A stretch of 64,000 nt of DNA from Sphingomonas sp. Root720 (GCF_001428605.1 NZ_LMID01000015.1:352001-416000), one strand, 5' to 3'; shown: positions 25,667 through 35,323, numbered from the stretch's first letter. Numbers and translations are program-made. Notes: generated from the sequence alone by a model not told the origin.

Positions 25667-26716
25667 CTATCCTGCGGTCACGACCCGCTCGATCAGCGGC
25701 AGGTCGGCGCGCCAGCGCGACTGATGGACGTCGGGGCCATCGGCCTCGCGGGGATTGACGATCGCGGTATAGCGCAGCCGCTTGACCTGCCCGAGCTTCA
25801 GGAAGGCCTGGTTCAGGTAGTTTTCCTGGTGCAGCTCGACGATGTGGGGCCCCGCCCCACTCCCCGCTTCACCCACCGCCTCGCCCGGCGTGAACAGGAT
25901 GTTGGCCAGCGCCGCGCCATGCTGGGTCACGATCTGCGCGGCGTCGCGGAAGAGCGCGATCTGGTCCGCGAAGCCCAGCGCGCTGGCGACCAGCGTGACG
26001 AAGCCGAGCGCTTCGAGGCGGGCGCTCAGTTCCTCCTCGTTGACCATCTTGCGCTTCGTCGCATCGAAGCGCGCGATATAGACGCGGGCGCCGGCGAAGC
26101 GCGAGGGGGCCGGGGGCCGGGCGATCCGGTCGAAGGCCGCGACGGCCGTCGGATGCGGGAAGAAGGCGAAATCGCCCGTCGTCAGGTTGCTGTGGATGCC
26201 GAGCGCGGCAAGCGCCGCGGCGCCCGGGGCGAGCTCGATCACCCGCTCGGGAGCGATGCCCGCCGCCGCCAGGCTTTCCCGCTGGACCGGCCCGAGCGGC
26301 GGGACGAGCAGCCTGCATCCGGGCGCGATGCCGTGATGGTCGGCGACCAGGATCGCGGCAAGGCACTGGGCCAGCCAGTGATAATGGTTTCCGGCGACCG
26401 GGTTGCCGGCGATCAGGACCGGTTCCTCGATCGTCCGGAAGGTGGTGACGGCGGCCAGCGCCTCTTGCCAGCGACCGTCGGTGAGATAGGTCGAGCCGGG
26501 TACCAGCCCCGTCCGCTCGGCCAGCGTCATGAAGCTGCCGCCGACGGTCAGCAGCGGCTGGGGCTCGCTGAAGCAAATATCGGGCGCGGTGAACTTCGCC
26601 GGGGACCGATAGCCGAGCATGTCGACCTGGCCGGACCCCGGCACCTCGTCCGACAGGACGATGTCCGGCGCCCAGCGGGGCACCACCACCGACGCGAAGT
26701 CCGCTCGAACGTCCAC
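25667..26716 (-). CDS. Glycosyltransferase family 61-like protein
   Basis: 349 residues. The central and C-terminal motifs ARVYIARFDATKRKMVNEEEL, LGFVTLVASALGFADQIALF and QIVTQHGAALANILFTPGEA form the conserved core of GT61 (DUF563) proteins. NHYHWLAQCLAAILVADHHG upstream is also typical. No signal peptide is present, so it is probably cytoplasmic, acting on a capsular, exopolysaccharide or other glycan acceptor. No other glycan genes adjoin it, so the substrate is open. Confidence 0.75.
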   Translation of the reverse strand: MDVRADFASVVVPRWAPDIVLSDEVPGSGQVDMLGYRSPAKFTAPDICFSEPQPLLTVGGSFMTLAERTGLVPGSTYLTDGRWQEALAAVTTFRTIEEPVLIAGNPVAGNHYHWLAQCLAAILVADHHGIAPGCRLLVPPLGPVQRESLAAAGIAPERVIELAPGAAALAALGIHSNLTTGDFAFFPHPTAVAAFDRIARPPAPSRFAGARVYIARFDATKRKMVNEEELSARLEALGFVTLVASALGFADQIALFRDAAQIVTQHGAALANILFTPGEAVGEAGSGAGPHIVELHQENYLNQAFLKLGQVKRLRYTAIVNPREADGPDVHQSRWRADLPLIERVVTAG

Positions 26717-26790
26717 GATTCCCCCGGAAACGGCCTGGAGCAGGCAATGTTCTGCTGCGGTCGATCCGATGCGATCGGATCGTGGACCGC

Positions 26791-27312
26791 TTAGCCCAGC
26801 TTGCCGAATTCCTTCTCGAATCCGGCAATGTCGTCCTGTTCGAGATAGCGGGCCTGGTCGATCCAGCGATCGCGGAAGATCCGGCCCTTGAAGGCGCCGA
26901 GCCGCGCGTCGAGGTCGGCCGCCTGCGCGGGGTCGAGCGCGGCGAGCTGCGCGAAGCGATGGATGCCGAGGCCGGTCAGCACGGTCTTCGCCTTGGGGCC
27001 GAGGCCCTTGATCCGGCTCAGATCGTCGGACGGCAGGTCCGGATGCGCATCGATGCCGATCACCGGTCCCGAAATGTCGAGGACGGCGGCGGCGGCGCTA
27101 TCGGCGAGGCCATGGCCTTCCCGGGCGGCCGGTGCCGCCACGGGCTCCGGAGCGGGCGCGGGGGCGGGCGCCGGAACGGGCTTCGGCGCCGGCGGCGGCA
27201 CCGCGTCGTCGCTCAGCGAGACCCGCTGCGTCGGCCTGCGCAACAACAGGAAAAGCCCTGCGATCGCGAGGATCGCGACGATGGCGGCGATGATGAGGGT
27301 GGTGTTCGACAT
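26791..27312 (-). CDS. Membrane-anchored helix-hairpin-helix protein
   Basis: 173 residues: an N-terminal membrane helix (TLIIAAIVAILAIAGLFLLL) with a basic stop (RRPTQR), a Pro/Ala-rich linker of about 40 residues, and a C-terminal domain with LSRIKGLGPKAKTVLTGLGI and HRFAQLAALDPAQAADLDAR, a helix-hairpin-helix fold often annotated as a predicted flap-endonuclease-like or DUF4332 protein. HhH domains bind DNA non-specifically or act as protein docking units; here the membrane anchor makes nuclease activity doubtful. Function unknown. It lies between GT61 and purD in the same direction. Confidence 0.75.
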   Translation of the reverse strand: MSNTTLIIAAIVAILAIAGLFLLLRRPTQRVSLSDDAVPPPAPKPVPAPAPAPAPEPVAAPAAREGHGLADSAAAAVLDISGPVIGIDAHPDLPSDDLSRIKGLGPKAKTVLTGLGIHRFAQLAALDPAQAADLDARLGAFKGRIFRDRWIDQARYLEQDDIAGFEKEFGKLG

Positions 27313-27357
27313 TCCCCGTCCTTTACCTCTGCTCTATCTGTCCAATGCGGCAACGGT

Positions 27358-28638
27358 TCATACGTTCCGCAGCCGTGCCAATTCGCGCCAGCCTATGTCA
27401 CGCCGGCAGAAACCGCTCGCGAAATCGAGCGCGTCGACCGCGGCATAGGCGCTGTCGCGCGCTTCGCCGATGTCCCGGCCGATCGCGGTGACGTTGAGCA
27501 CCCGTCCGCCATTGGCGACGAGCCCGCCCGGCCCCTCGGCCGTTCCGGCGTGGAAGACCTTGGCCCCTTTCGCCTCGGCCTCGACGATGTTGCGGATCGC
27601 GCCGCCCTTCGCGGGGGTACCCGGATAGCCCCTCGCCGCCATCACCACGCTGAGCGCGGTGTTGGGCGAGAGGCTCGGGCGCGCCAGTTCGGCCAGCCGC
27701 CCCTCGGCGACCGCGAGCATCAGCGTAACGAGGTCGTCCTCGAGCCGCAGCATCAGCACCTGGCACTCCGGATCGCCGAAGCGGGCGTTATATTCGATCA
27801 GCTTGGGGCCGTCGGCGGTCAGCATCAGCCCGGCATAGAGCACGCCCGAATAGGGGATCCCCGCCGCCGCCATCGCCCGCACGGTCGGCTCGACGATCTC
27901 GCGCATCACCTGCGCCTCGAGCGCGGGGGTCAGCACCGGCGCGGGGCTGTAGGCGCCCATGCCGCCGGTGTTGGGGCCGGTGTCGCCGTCGCCGACCCGC
28001 TTGTGGTCCTGCGCCGATCCGAACGGGACCACGGTCGTGCCGTCGGTCAGCGCGAAGAAGCTGGCTTCCTCGCCGGTCAGGAATTCCTCGATCACCACTT
28101 CGGCGCCCGCCGCGCCGAAGGTGCCGCCGAACATGTCGTCGATCGCGTTCTGCGCCTCGGCGCGGCTCTCGGCGATCACCACGCCCTTGCCCGCGGCGAG
28201 GCCATCGGCCTTGATCACCACCGGCACGCCGAAGCTGTCGAGCGCGGCCTTGGCCGATCCCGCGTCGTCGAACCGGCCATAGGCGGCGGTGGGGATGTTC
28301 TCGCGCCGGCACAGGTCCTTGGTGAAGCCCTTCGATCCCTCGAGCTGCGCCGCCGCCCGGTTGGGGCCGAAGGTGAGGATGCCGTTCTCGCGGAGCCTGT
28401 CGCCCAGTCCCGCGACCAGCGGCGCCTCGGGCCCGATCACGACCAGTCCGACATTCTCCTCGCGCGCGAAGGCGACGACCGACTCGACATGGGTCGGATC
28501 GAGATCGACGCATTCGGCATGCTGCGCTATGCCGGGATTTCCGGGCGCGGCGAAGAGCTTGGTAAGCCGTTCGGATTGCGACAGCTTCCAGGCCAGCGCA
28601 TGTTCGCGTCCCCCCGAACCGAGCAGCAGGATGATCAT
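27358..28638 (-). CDS. purD: Phosphoribosylamine-glycine ligase
   Basis: 426 residues beginning [20 protein letters not shown]. The ATP-grasp core shows [36 protein letters not shown] and the C-terminal [20 protein letters not shown]. The enzyme forms glycinamide ribonucleotide in purine synthesis. The ATG at 28638 is on the minus strand and shares the palindrome CATG with the xseA ATG on the plus strand, so there is no separate intergenic promoter. Each gene's 5' control signals must lie inside the other's coding sequence or be absent. Confidence 0.96.
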   Translation of the reverse strand: MIILLLGSGGREHALAWKLSQSERLTKLFAAPGNPGIAQHAECVDLDPTHVESVVAFAREENVGLVVIGPEAPLVAGLGDRLRENGILTFGPNRAAAQLEGSKGFTKDLCRRENIPTAAYGRFDDAGSAKAALDSFGVPVVIKADGLAAGKGVVIAESRAEAQNAIDDMFGGTFGAAGAEVVIEEFLTGEEASFFALTDGTTVVPFGSAQDHKRVGDGDTGPNTGGMGAYSPAPVLTPALEAQVMREIVEPTVRAMAAAGIPYSGVLYAGLMLTADGPKLIEYNARFGDPECQVLMLRLEDDLVTLMLAVAEGRLAELARPSLSPNTALSVVMAARGYPGTPAKGGAIRNIVEAEAKGAKVFHAGTAEGPGGLVANGGRVLNVTAIGRDIGEARDSAYAAVDALDFASGFCRRDIGWRELARLRNV

Positions 28639-30103
28639 GGACGAGTTTCTCCCCGATGGGCCCCAAGGTGACAGGCCCCGCCTGTTAGCCGAGGAGCAGC
28701 CGGGCGACAACGCGCCTGCGCTGTCGGTGTCCGAATTGTCGGGCGCGCTCAAGCGCCAGGTCGAGGAAGCCTTCGGCCATGTCCGCGTGCGCGGCGAGAT
28801 ATCGGGGTTCAAGCGGCACGGCTCGGGCCATTGCTACCTGACGCTCAAGGACGACCGCGCCTGCATCGACGGGGTGATCTGGAAGGGCCAGGCGGCGATG
28901 ATGCGCTTCCGCCCCGAGGACGGGATCGAGGTCGTCGCGACCGGCAAGCTGACCACCTATCCGGGCCGTTCCAAATATCAGATCGTGATCGACCGGATGG
29001 AGCTGGCCGGACAGGGCGCGCTGATGGCGCTGCTCGACCAGCGCCGCCGCATGCTCGCCGCCGAAGGCCTGTTCGACGACGCGCGGAAACGGCCGCTGCC
29101 CTTCATGCCGCGCGTCATCGGCGTCGTCACCTCGCCCACCGGCGCGGTGATCCGCGACATCCTCCACCGGCTCGAGGATCGCTGCCCGACCCATGTCGTC
29201 CTCTGGCCGGTCGCGGTGCAGGGCGAAGGCGCCGCCGTGCAGGTGGCGCGCGCGGTGCGCGGCTTCGGTGCGCTCGCCGCGGACGGCCCGATCCCGCGTC
29301 CCGAGCTGCTGATCGTCGGGCGCGGCGGCGGGTCGATCGAGGATCTCTGGGCGTTCAACGAGGAGGAGGTCGTGCGCGCGATCGCCGAATCGCCGATCCC
29401 GGTGATCTCCGCCGTCGGGCACGAGACCGACACGACCCTCGCCGATTTCGCCGCCGATCGCCGCGCGCCGACCCCGACCGCGGCGGCCGAGATGGCGGTA
29501 CCGGTGCGCGCCGAGCTCGCCCATCACGTCCGCGAGCTGGGCGCGCGCGCCGAACGGCTGGCCCGGCGCTACCGCGAGCGCGCGGGCGAGCGCTTCGACG
29601 CGGTGGCCGACCGCTTCCCGGCGCTCGACGGCTTGTTCGCCGGCCAGCAGCAGCGGCTCGACGACATCGCCGAACGCCTGCCCCGCGCGCTCGGCCAGCG
29701 GATCGCGGTGGCGCGCGGCGACCTCGCCCATGCCGCGGGCGCGCTGCGCCCCGCGCTGCTCGACCGCAAGATCGAGCGGGCGGCCGAGCGGCTGGAGGCG
29801 GTCCGGCTGACCGACCGGCCGATCCGCACGAAGATCGCCGACGGCCAGGTCGCGCTCGAACGGCTGTGGCGGATCGCCGAGCAGCTCCACCCCGACAAGC
29901 CGCTCCAGCGCGGCTATGTCCGGGTCGAGAAGCGCGGCGGCGGGGTGCTGACCGAGGCGGCGGCGGCGAAGGCGGCCGGGTCGCTCACCCTCCATTTCGC
30001 CGACGGGACGGTCGACGCGCGGGTCGAGGACGGCGCGAAACCGCCGTCGATCCGGCCGAAATCCGCGCCTGAGGACGCCCCGCGCCAGCAAAATCTCTTT
30101 TAG
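28637..30103 (+). CDS. xseA: Exodeoxyribonuclease VII large subunit
   Basis: 488 residues. The N-terminal OB-fold ([58 protein letters not shown]) and the catalytic part ([70 protein letters not shown]) are intact, with a long coiled region after it. It forms ExoVII with XseB and degrades single-stranded DNA. The ATG at 28637 (or 28631 two codons earlier) overlaps the purD start. It is followed by DUF2093 and a LytM lipoprotein in a common operon order of Alphaproteobacteria. Confidence 0.96.
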   Translation: MDEFLPDGPQGDRPRLLAEEQPGDNAPALSVSELSGALKRQVEEAFGHVRVRGEISGFKRHGSGHCYLTLKDDRACIDGVIWKGQAAMMRFRPEDGIEVVATGKLTTYPGRSKYQIVIDRMELAGQGALMALLDQRRRMLAAEGLFDDARKRPLPFMPRVIGVVTSPTGAVIRDILHRLEDRCPTHVVLWPVAVQGEGAAVQVARAVRGFGALAADGPIPRPELLIVGRGGGSIEDLWAFNEEEVVRAIAESPIPVISAVGHETDTTLADFAADRRAPTPTAAAEMAVPVRAELAHHVRELGARAERLARRYRERAGERFDAVADRFPALDGLFAGQQQRLDDIAERLPRALGQRIAVARGDLAHAAGALRPALLDRKIERAAERLEAVRLTDRPIRTKIADGQVALERLWRIAEQLHPDKPLQRGYVRVEKRGGGVLTEAAAAKAAGSLTLHFADGTVDARVEDGAKPPSIRPKSAPEDAPRQQNLF

Positions 30104-30145
30104 TCGGGCGGTCGAACACCCATATTCGGGGCCAAGGAGATCGCC

Positions 30146-30343
30146 ATGCTGATGAACGCCGGCCGGCCGGCCAAACTCAACTATCTCGCCAACGGCTTTC
30201 GGGTGCTGGTGCCGGGCGATCATGTGCTCTGCGCCGTCTCGGGCACGGCGATCCCGCTCGACGAGCTGCGCTACTGGAGCGTGGCGCGCCAGCAGGCCTA
30301 TCTCAGCGCGGTGGAAGCGACGAAGGCGGAGCAGCAGGGTTGA
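30146..30343 (+). CDS. DUF2093 small protein
   Basis: 65 residues, with AKLNYLANGFRVLVPGDHVL and IPLDELRYWSVARQQAYLSA, the hallmark of the alphaproteobacterial DUF2093 family that routinely follows xseA. Soluble, no signal peptide. Function unknown. An AAGGAGA box upstream fits a ribosome-binding site. Its TGA overlaps the TTG start of the LytM lipoprotein (TTGA). Confidence 0.88.
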   Translation: MLMNAGRPAKLNYLANGFRVLVPGDHVLCAVSGTAIPLDELRYWSVARQQAYLSAVEATKAEQQG

Positions 30344-31239
30344 GATCGGCCGGTAGCGGCCCGCGCCCGACCGTAACCGCCCTGCTGCTGGCCCTGCCGC
30401 TGGCGGGCTGCACCCCCGCGCTGGTCCCGCCGGCCAGGCCCGTGCCGCCGCCTGCCGCCGCGCCGCGGATCGTCGAAAACGCCGATTTCCATCTGTCGGG
30501 CGCGATCGAGCAGGGCGGTCTCGTGACCGGCATCCTGCCGGCCGGCACCCGGACGCTGCGCCTCGACGACCGGGCGATCGGCTTTGCCTCCGACGGCCGC
30601 TTCCTGGTCGCCTTCGACCGCGATGCCCCCCCGCTCGCCCGGATCGAGGCGGTGCTGGCCGACGGGACCGTCCTGCGCCGGTCGCTGGCCGTCGCGCCGC
30701 ATGGCTGGAAGATCGAATCGCTGCCGACCCTGCCGCGCGGCACCACCCCGACCCCCGAATTCCTCGCCCGCCGCAAGATCGAACTCGACCGGATCGTCGC
30801 CGCGCGCTCGCTCGACACGCGCAGCGAGGGCTGGCGCCAGCGCTTCGTCTGGCCCGTCGCCGGCCGGATCAGCGGCCTGTTCGGCTCGCAGCGCATCTAT
30901 GCGGGCGAACCCGGCGCCTATCATTCGGGGGTCGACGTCGCCCGCCCGGCCGGCACGCCGATCGTCGCCCCCGCCGACGGCGTCGTCATCCTCGCGGCGG
31001 CCTCGCCCTTCTCGCTGGAGGGCAATCTGCTGATGATCGACCATGGCCTCGGGCTCAACTCGGCCTTCCTCCACCTGTCGCGGATCGACGTGCAGGTCGG
31101 GCAGGCGGTCAAGCAGGGCCAGCCGCTGGGCGCGATCGGCATGACCGGCCGCGCCACCGGACCGCACCTCCACTGGGCGATCAAATGGCGCGACGCGCGG
31201 ATCGATCCGGCGCCCCTGGCGGGGCCGATGGAGCGTTAG
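30340..31239 (+). CDS. LytM/M23-domain lipoprotein peptidase
   Basis: About 299 residues starting at TTG 30340. The signal peptide ends LALPLAGC, a lipobox with Cys, so it is probably a lipoprotein. The C-terminal M23 domain is complete: GLFGSQRIYAGEPGAYHSGV with His and the following Asp (DVARPAGTPIVAPADGVV) and the His-x-His motif GPHLHW. It likely cleaves peptidoglycan cross-links or peptide stems in the periplasm. It overlaps DUF2093 by 4 bp. A MITE-like repeat follows the stop. Confidence 0.92.
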   Translation: MRSAGSGPRPTVTALLLALPLAGCTPALVPPARPVPPPAAAPRIVENADFHLSGAIEQGGLVTGILPAGTRTLRLDDRAIGFASDGRFLVAFDRDAPPLARIEAVLADGTVLRRSLAVAPHGWKIESLPTLPRGTTPTPEFLARRKIELDRIVAARSLDTRSEGWRQRFVWPVAGRISGLFGSQRIYAGEPGAYHSGVDVARPAGTPIVAPADGVVILAAASPFSLEGNLLMIDHGLGLNSAFLHLSRIDVQVGQAVKQGQPLGAIGMTGRATGPHLHWAIKWRDARIDPAPLAGPMER

Positions 31240-31245
31240 GCAAAG

Positions 31246-31405
31246 CCCTCGAACGCCGTTCGGCCTCGCGGACGCTGACGCGTCCCGTTCCGCTGCAAGA
31301 GTTCCGGATCGGAGCCTGACCAAGGCTCCGCAAGCGCGAACGCGCGCCCGAGCTTATGCGAGGATAGCCAAGGTCGCGGATGTGACCGCCCGGCGCTCGA
31401 CGGCC
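31246..31405 (-). repeat. MITE-like intergenic element, family 3 (copy 1)
   Basis: Read on the minus strand it opens GCCGTCGAGCGCCGGGCGG, contains CTTGGCTATCCTCGCATAAG, CTCGGGCGCGCGTTCGCGCT and GGAACGGGACGCGTCAGCGT, and ends GCCGAACGGCGTTCGAGGGC, an inverted version of the opening. The same blocks occur in order at 57470-57675, and the first half occurs at 60706-60806. No gene is seen inside. It lies between convergent genes. Confidence 0.8.
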
Positions 31406-31421
31406 TCGACAAAACCCCCTT

Positions 31422-31961
31422 CTACTCCACCCGGCGGAAGCGCACGCCCCGGTTGATCCCGACCTGGCCGAGATAGCTGCCGAGCATCGCCTTCCTGATG
31501 CGGACCTTGTCGCCGGATCGCGGCGCGTCGTTGATCGTGCTCATCGTTTCCCAGGTGCCGGCATCCTTGGCGAGGCGGAGCGAGAAATTGCCGCCGCCGA
31601 TCGGGCGCACGGCTTCCACGCTGCTCTCGAGCTCGACGACCTCGTCCTTCTCGTCCGCTTTCTCGTCGCCGCTGCCGCCGAACAGGCCGATCTTGGGCAG
31701 GGTGAAGCCGAACAGCGACTTCTTGGTTTCCCGGATCTGCTTGCGGTCGACGACCACGAGGTCCTTCTTCGCCTCCGCCTGTTCGAGCGCGCTGGTCGAC
31801 TGGTCGTAGCAGGCGAGGCGCGCCGCGCTGTCGGCGATAGCGCGGCAGTTCAGCAGGTTGCGGAACAGTTCGGGCGGTTCATGCGTCTTTTCCGCCGAGG
31901 CGGCCGCCGCCAGGCTCGACGCTACGGCGAGCATGAACATGTTCCTGAGCACCCCGGCCAT
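31422..31961 (-). CDS. Secreted protein with CxxIxD...RLxCYD motif (hypothetical)
   Basis: 179 residues from ATG 31961, which has AGGAG six bases upstream (ATG 31967 is a close alternative). The N-terminus MFMLAVASSLAAAASA is a signal peptide. The mature part begins with LLNCRAIADSAARLACYDQS, the cysteine-pair motif also seen in VasI-type and many sphingomonad exported proteins; the remainder is charged and ends in a beta-rich C-terminus (GQVGINRGVRFRRVE). Periplasmic, function unknown. The longer open frame upstream of this start is not conserved-looking. It diverges from the TonB receptor, sharing an AT-rich intergenic region. Confidence 0.75.
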   Translation of the reverse strand: MAGVLRNMFMLAVASSLAAAASAEKTHEPPELFRNLLNCRAIADSAARLACYDQSTSALEQAEAKKDLVVVDRKQIRETKKSLFGFTLPKIGLFGGSGDEKADEKDEVVELESSVEAVRPIGGGNFSLRLAKDAGTWETMSTINDAPRSGDKVRIRKAMLGSYLGQVGINRGVRFRRVE

Positions 31962-31984
31962 CGCCATCTCCTGATGTTGAAACA

Positions 31985-32014
31985 ATATAACCATCCTTGC
32001 CGTTGATAAAGCAA
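31985..32014 (-). promoter_or_regulatory. Candidate promoter of the secreted CYD-motif protein
   Basis: Minus strand TTGCTT (32014-32009) and TTATAT (31990-31985) are separated by 18 bp, just upstream of the AGGAG/ATG of the leftward gene. The sequence is unusually AT-rich for this genome. Confidence 0.4.
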
Positions 32015-32034
32015 CGAGATTTCGCAACTGTTGC
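32002..32034. promoter_or_regulatory. Palindromic sites in the receptor/secreted-protein intergenic region
   Basis: Two short inverted repeats, GTTGATAAAGCAAC (32002-32015) and the exact palindrome GCAACTGTTGC (32024-32034), lie nine bases apart between the divergent genes. They could bind a regulator. The evidence is sequence symmetry only. Confidence 0.3.
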
Positions 32035-32225
32035 ATAAATACGACAACGCGGCCGCAACGTGTCTCGGCAATGAACCTACGCTTTACAGCCTGATCGCAT
32101 TTCTTGCACATCTGCACCCATGCCGGAATGGGCGGATGATGGTGTGCCAGCGCCCCATCCCTCCATGAAGGTTGAGCGTGGTCCGGAACATCGGCCCCCG
32201 CTCACTCCAGAAAAGGGACTGGAAA

Positions 32226-35200
32226 GTGATCACTAAATTCAACAAGGTCAGCCAATTCGGGCTGGGCTGCAGCGCTGTTGCGCTCAGCATCGCCGCCTTT
32301 GCGAGCGCTCCGGCGTTCGCGCAGGGAGCGCCCGCCGCTGAGGAGGAGGGCCAGGTCATCATCGTCACCGGCTCGCGCATTCCGCAGCCGAACCTGACCG
32401 GCGCCGCGCCCGTGACGGTCGTCAGCAGCCAGGAAATCAAGCTGCAGGGCACGACCCGCACCGAGGACCTTCTCAACAGCCTGCCGCAGGTGTTCGGCGA
32501 CCAGGGTGGTAACCTCGCCAACGGCGCGACCGGTACCGCCACCGTCAACCTGCGCAATCTCGGGCCGGAGCGCACGCTCGTCCTGATCAACGGCCGCCGC
32601 CTGATGCCGGGTGACCCGGTTTCGTCGGCCGCCGATCTCAACTTCATCCCGGCCGCGCTGGTCAAGAGCGTCGACGTTCTGACCGGCGGCGCTTCGTCGA
32701 CCTATGGTTCGGACGCGGTCGCCGGCGTCGTCAACTTCACGATGGACACCGACTTCGAAGGTTTCCGGATCGACGGCCAGTACAGCCTCTACCAGCACAG
32801 CAACAACAACAACACGCTCGAAGCGGCGCACGCTGCCCGTAACTTCCCCTTCCCGAAGGGCAACACCGTCAACGGCGGCACGGTCGACGTCTCGGTCGCC
32901 TTCGGCGGCAAGTTCGGCGACGACGACCAGGGTCACTTCACCGCCTATGCCGGCTACCGCAAGCTGAAGGCCGTCACGCAGAACAAATATGACTATTCGT
33001 CGTGCGCCTCGCAGGTGAACGCGGCGGGTACCGTCAGTTGCGGCGGTTCGGCCACCTCGCCGAACGGCACCTTCTTCGACTGGAACTCGACCACCTACCA
33101 GGTCGGGCCGGGCCGGACCTTCCTGGACGGCTTCACCCCCTACAATTTCGCCCCGCTGAACTATTATCAGCGTCCGGACGAACGGTACACCGCCGGTGTC
33201 TTCGCCGATTACGAGATCAGCCCGGCCTTCCATCCCTATATGGAAGCGATGTTCATGGACGACCGCACGGTCGCCCAGATCGCCGAATCTGGTAACTTCG
33301 GCAACACGCTGAGCGTCAACTGCGACAACCCGCTGCTGGGTGCCGATCAGTTTCAGAAGATCTGCGGCAACGGGGTCGCGCAGAACGGCAATCTGGTCAC
33401 CCGCCTGACCGAAACCGGCTTCCCGCTCGTGGATGACGGCAGCGACCCGCGCTACACGTCGGATCCGCTGAACTTCTTCGATCCGGTCACGGGCAACTCC
33501 TACCGTCGCGGCTTCCTGCAGGCCCTGCGCCGCAACGTCGAGGGCGGCCCGCGCCAGAGCGATCTGCAGCACACCGCCTTCCGCATCGTCGGCGGCATGA
33601 AGGGTGAGATCGACAAGGCGTGGTCGTACGACACCTCCTATGTCTTCGGTCGCACCAACTACTCGCAGAGCTACTATAACGAGTTCTCGGCTTCGCGCCT
33701 GAATAACGCGATCGACGTCATCATCGACCCGCGCACCGGCCTGCCGGCCTGCCGCGTGTTCGTGACGGGTGCCGATACGAACTGCCGTCCCTACGACATG
33801 TTCAGCCTCGGCGGCGTGACCCAGGAAGCCCTGGGCTATGTCTCGATCCCGGGCTTCCAGCGTGGCAACACGCAGGAGCGTGTGTTCAACGCCAACTTCA
33901 CCGGTGTCCTCGGCGAATATGGCCTGAAGACCCCGTGGGCCGACCAGGGCCTCGGCGTGAACTTCGGTGTCGAATATCGTAAGGAATCGCTCGAGCTGAA
34001 CACCGACGTCGCCTTCTCGACCGGCGACCTCACCGGCCAGGGCGCGGCGACGCTCCCGGTCAAGGGTTCGTTCGACGTGAAGGAAATCTTCGGCGAGTTC
34101 CAGCTTCCGATCGTCCAGGACGGCTTCATCCAGGAGCTGACGATCGAAGGCGGCTATCGCTATTCGGACTACAGCACCGGCATCTCAACCGACACCTACA
34201 AGCTGGCGGCGACCTTCGCGCCGGTTCGGGACCTCAAGTTCCGCGCCAGCTACAACCGCGCTGTCCGCGCTCCGAACGTCCAGGATCTGTTCGCACCGAT
34301 CCGGGTCGCTCTGAACGGCAGCAGCGATCCCTGCACGGCCGATCCGGCTCCGGCGGGCTGCTCGCTCACCGGTCTGCCCCCGGGCACTTCGGTCGCCGGC
34401 AACCCGGCCGGCCAGTATAACGGCCTGATCGGTGGTAACCCGAACCTGAAGCCGGAAAAGTCGACCACGAAGACGATCGGTGTCGTCTTCCAGCCGAGCT
34501 TCCTGCGTGGGTTCAGCGCGACGATCGACGGGTATGACATCAAGGTCACGAACAACATCACGACCTACGGTCAGGATGTCACGATCCAACAGTGCATCGA
34601 CACGGGTAATCCGGAGTTCTGTGGCCTGATCAACCGCGATGCCACCGGCTCGCTGTGGCGTTCGGCCAACGGCTATATCGAGGATCTCAACCGCAACATC
34701 GGTAGCGTGAAGACCCGCGGTATCGACGTCGGCGTCAACTACTCGACCCGTCTCGGTGCGAACTCGCTGTCGTTCAGCCTGCAGGGCACCTATCTTGACA
34801 AGTTCAAGACCGACACCGGCATCCCCGGCGTCGCGGCCTATGACTGCGCCGGCTATTACGGCCTGGTCTGCGGCATTCCGGCTGCAAAGTGGCGCCACAA
34901 GGCCCGCGTGACCTACAATATGGAGAACGGCTTCGGCCTGTCGCTCGCATGGCGTTACTTCGGTGACGTCGACCTCGACCGTACCAGCTCGAACACGACG
35001 CTGACCGGTGCGTCGTCGCCGTTCAACCAGAAGATCAAGGCCCAGAGCTACTTCGATCTGGCGGGTACGTTCACCCTGAGCGACCAGTACACCTTCCGTA
35101 TCGGCGTCCAGAACCTGCTCGACAACGATCCGCCGATCATCGGCGCGAACGGCTCCTCGGCGGTCAACAATGCCTGTACTGCGGTGCTCTGCTCGGGCAA

Positions 35201-35267
35201 CACCTTCCCGAACGTGTACGACTCGATGGGTCGCTACATCTATGCCGGCGTCACCCTCAACTTCTAA
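32226..35267 (+). CDS. TonB-dependent outer-membrane receptor
   Basis: 1013 residues from GTG 32226: a signal peptide ending SAPAFAQ, a TonB-box-like stretch (GQVIIVTGSRIPQPNLTGAA), a plug domain (EDLLNSLPQVFGDQGG, VLINGRRLMPG, VDVLTGGASSTYGSDAVAGV) and a 22-strand-type barrel ending GRYIYAGVTLNF with terminal Phe. The barrel carries many close pairs of cysteines in predicted outer loops (for example SSCASQVNAAGTVSCGG, SSDPCTADPAPAGCS, YDCAGYYGLVCG). It takes up a large substrate using TonB energy; the substrate is unknown. A terminator follows the stop, then AspH, 2OG-oxygenase and sulfotransferase genes in the same direction. Confidence 0.93.
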   Translation: MITKFNKVSQFGLGCSAVALSIAAFASAPAFAQGAPAAEEEGQVIIVTGSRIPQPNLTGAAPVTVVSSQEIKLQGTTRTEDLLNSLPQVFGDQGGNLANGATGTATVNLRNLGPERTLVLINGRRLMPGDPVSSAADLNFIPAALVKSVDVLTGGASSTYGSDAVAGVVNFTMDTDFEGFRIDGQYSLYQHSNNNNTLEAAHAARNFPFPKGNTVNGGTVDVSVAFGGKFGDDDQGHFTAYAGYRKLKAVTQNKYDYSSCASQVNAAGTVSCGGSATSPNGTFFDWNSTTYQVGPGRTFLDGFTPYNFAPLNYYQRPDERYTAGVFADYEISPAFHPYMEAMFMDDRTVAQIAESGNFGNTLSVNCDNPLLGADQFQKICGNGVAQNGNLVTRLTETGFPLVDDGSDPRYTSDPLNFFDPVTGNSYRRGFLQALRRNVEGGPRQSDLQHTAFRIVGGMKGEIDKAWSYDTSYVFGRTNYSQSYYNEFSASRLNNAIDVIIDPRTGLPACRVFVTGADTNCRPYDMFSLGGVTQEALGYVSIPGFQRGNTQERVFNANFTGVLGEYGLKTPWADQGLGVNFGVEYRKESLELNTDVAFSTGDLTGQGAATLPVKGSFDVKEIFGEFQLPIVQDGFIQELTIEGGYRYSDYSTGISTDTYKLAATFAPVRDLKFRASYNRAVRAPNVQDLFAPIRVALNGSSDPCTADPAPAGCSLTGLPPGTSVAGNPAGQYNGLIGGNPNLKPEKSTTKTIGVVFQPSFLRGFSATIDGYDIKVTNNITTYGQDVTIQQCIDTGNPEFCGLINRDATGSLWRSANGYIEDLNRNIGSVKTRGIDVGVNYSTRLGANSLSFSLQGTYLDKFKTDTGIPGVAAYDCAGYYGLVCGIPAAKWRHKARVTYNMENGFGLSLAWRYFGDVDLDRTSSNTTLTGASSPFNQKIKAQSYFDLAGTFTLSDQYTFRIGVQNLLDNDPPIIGANGSSAVNNACTAVLCSGNTFPNVYDSMGRYIYAGVTLNF

Positions 35268-35283
35268 CGGTTGAGTCGACGTC

Positions 35284-35323
35284 AGAGGAGGCGGTGGGGG
35301 CAACCCCGCCGCCTCTTTCTTTT
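35284..35323 (+). terminator. Rho-independent terminator after the TonB receptor
   Basis: AGAGGAGGCGGTGGGG and CCCCGCCGCCTCT pair with two bulged bases around a CAA loop, followed by TTCTTTT. Receptor transcription probably ends or is attenuated here before the enzyme genes. Confidence 0.75.

Noticed and set aside
31246-31405. Insertion-sequence remnant with a transposase
   Set aside because: No transposase-like frame or DDE/HUH motif is visible; the element is treated as non-coding and MITE-like.
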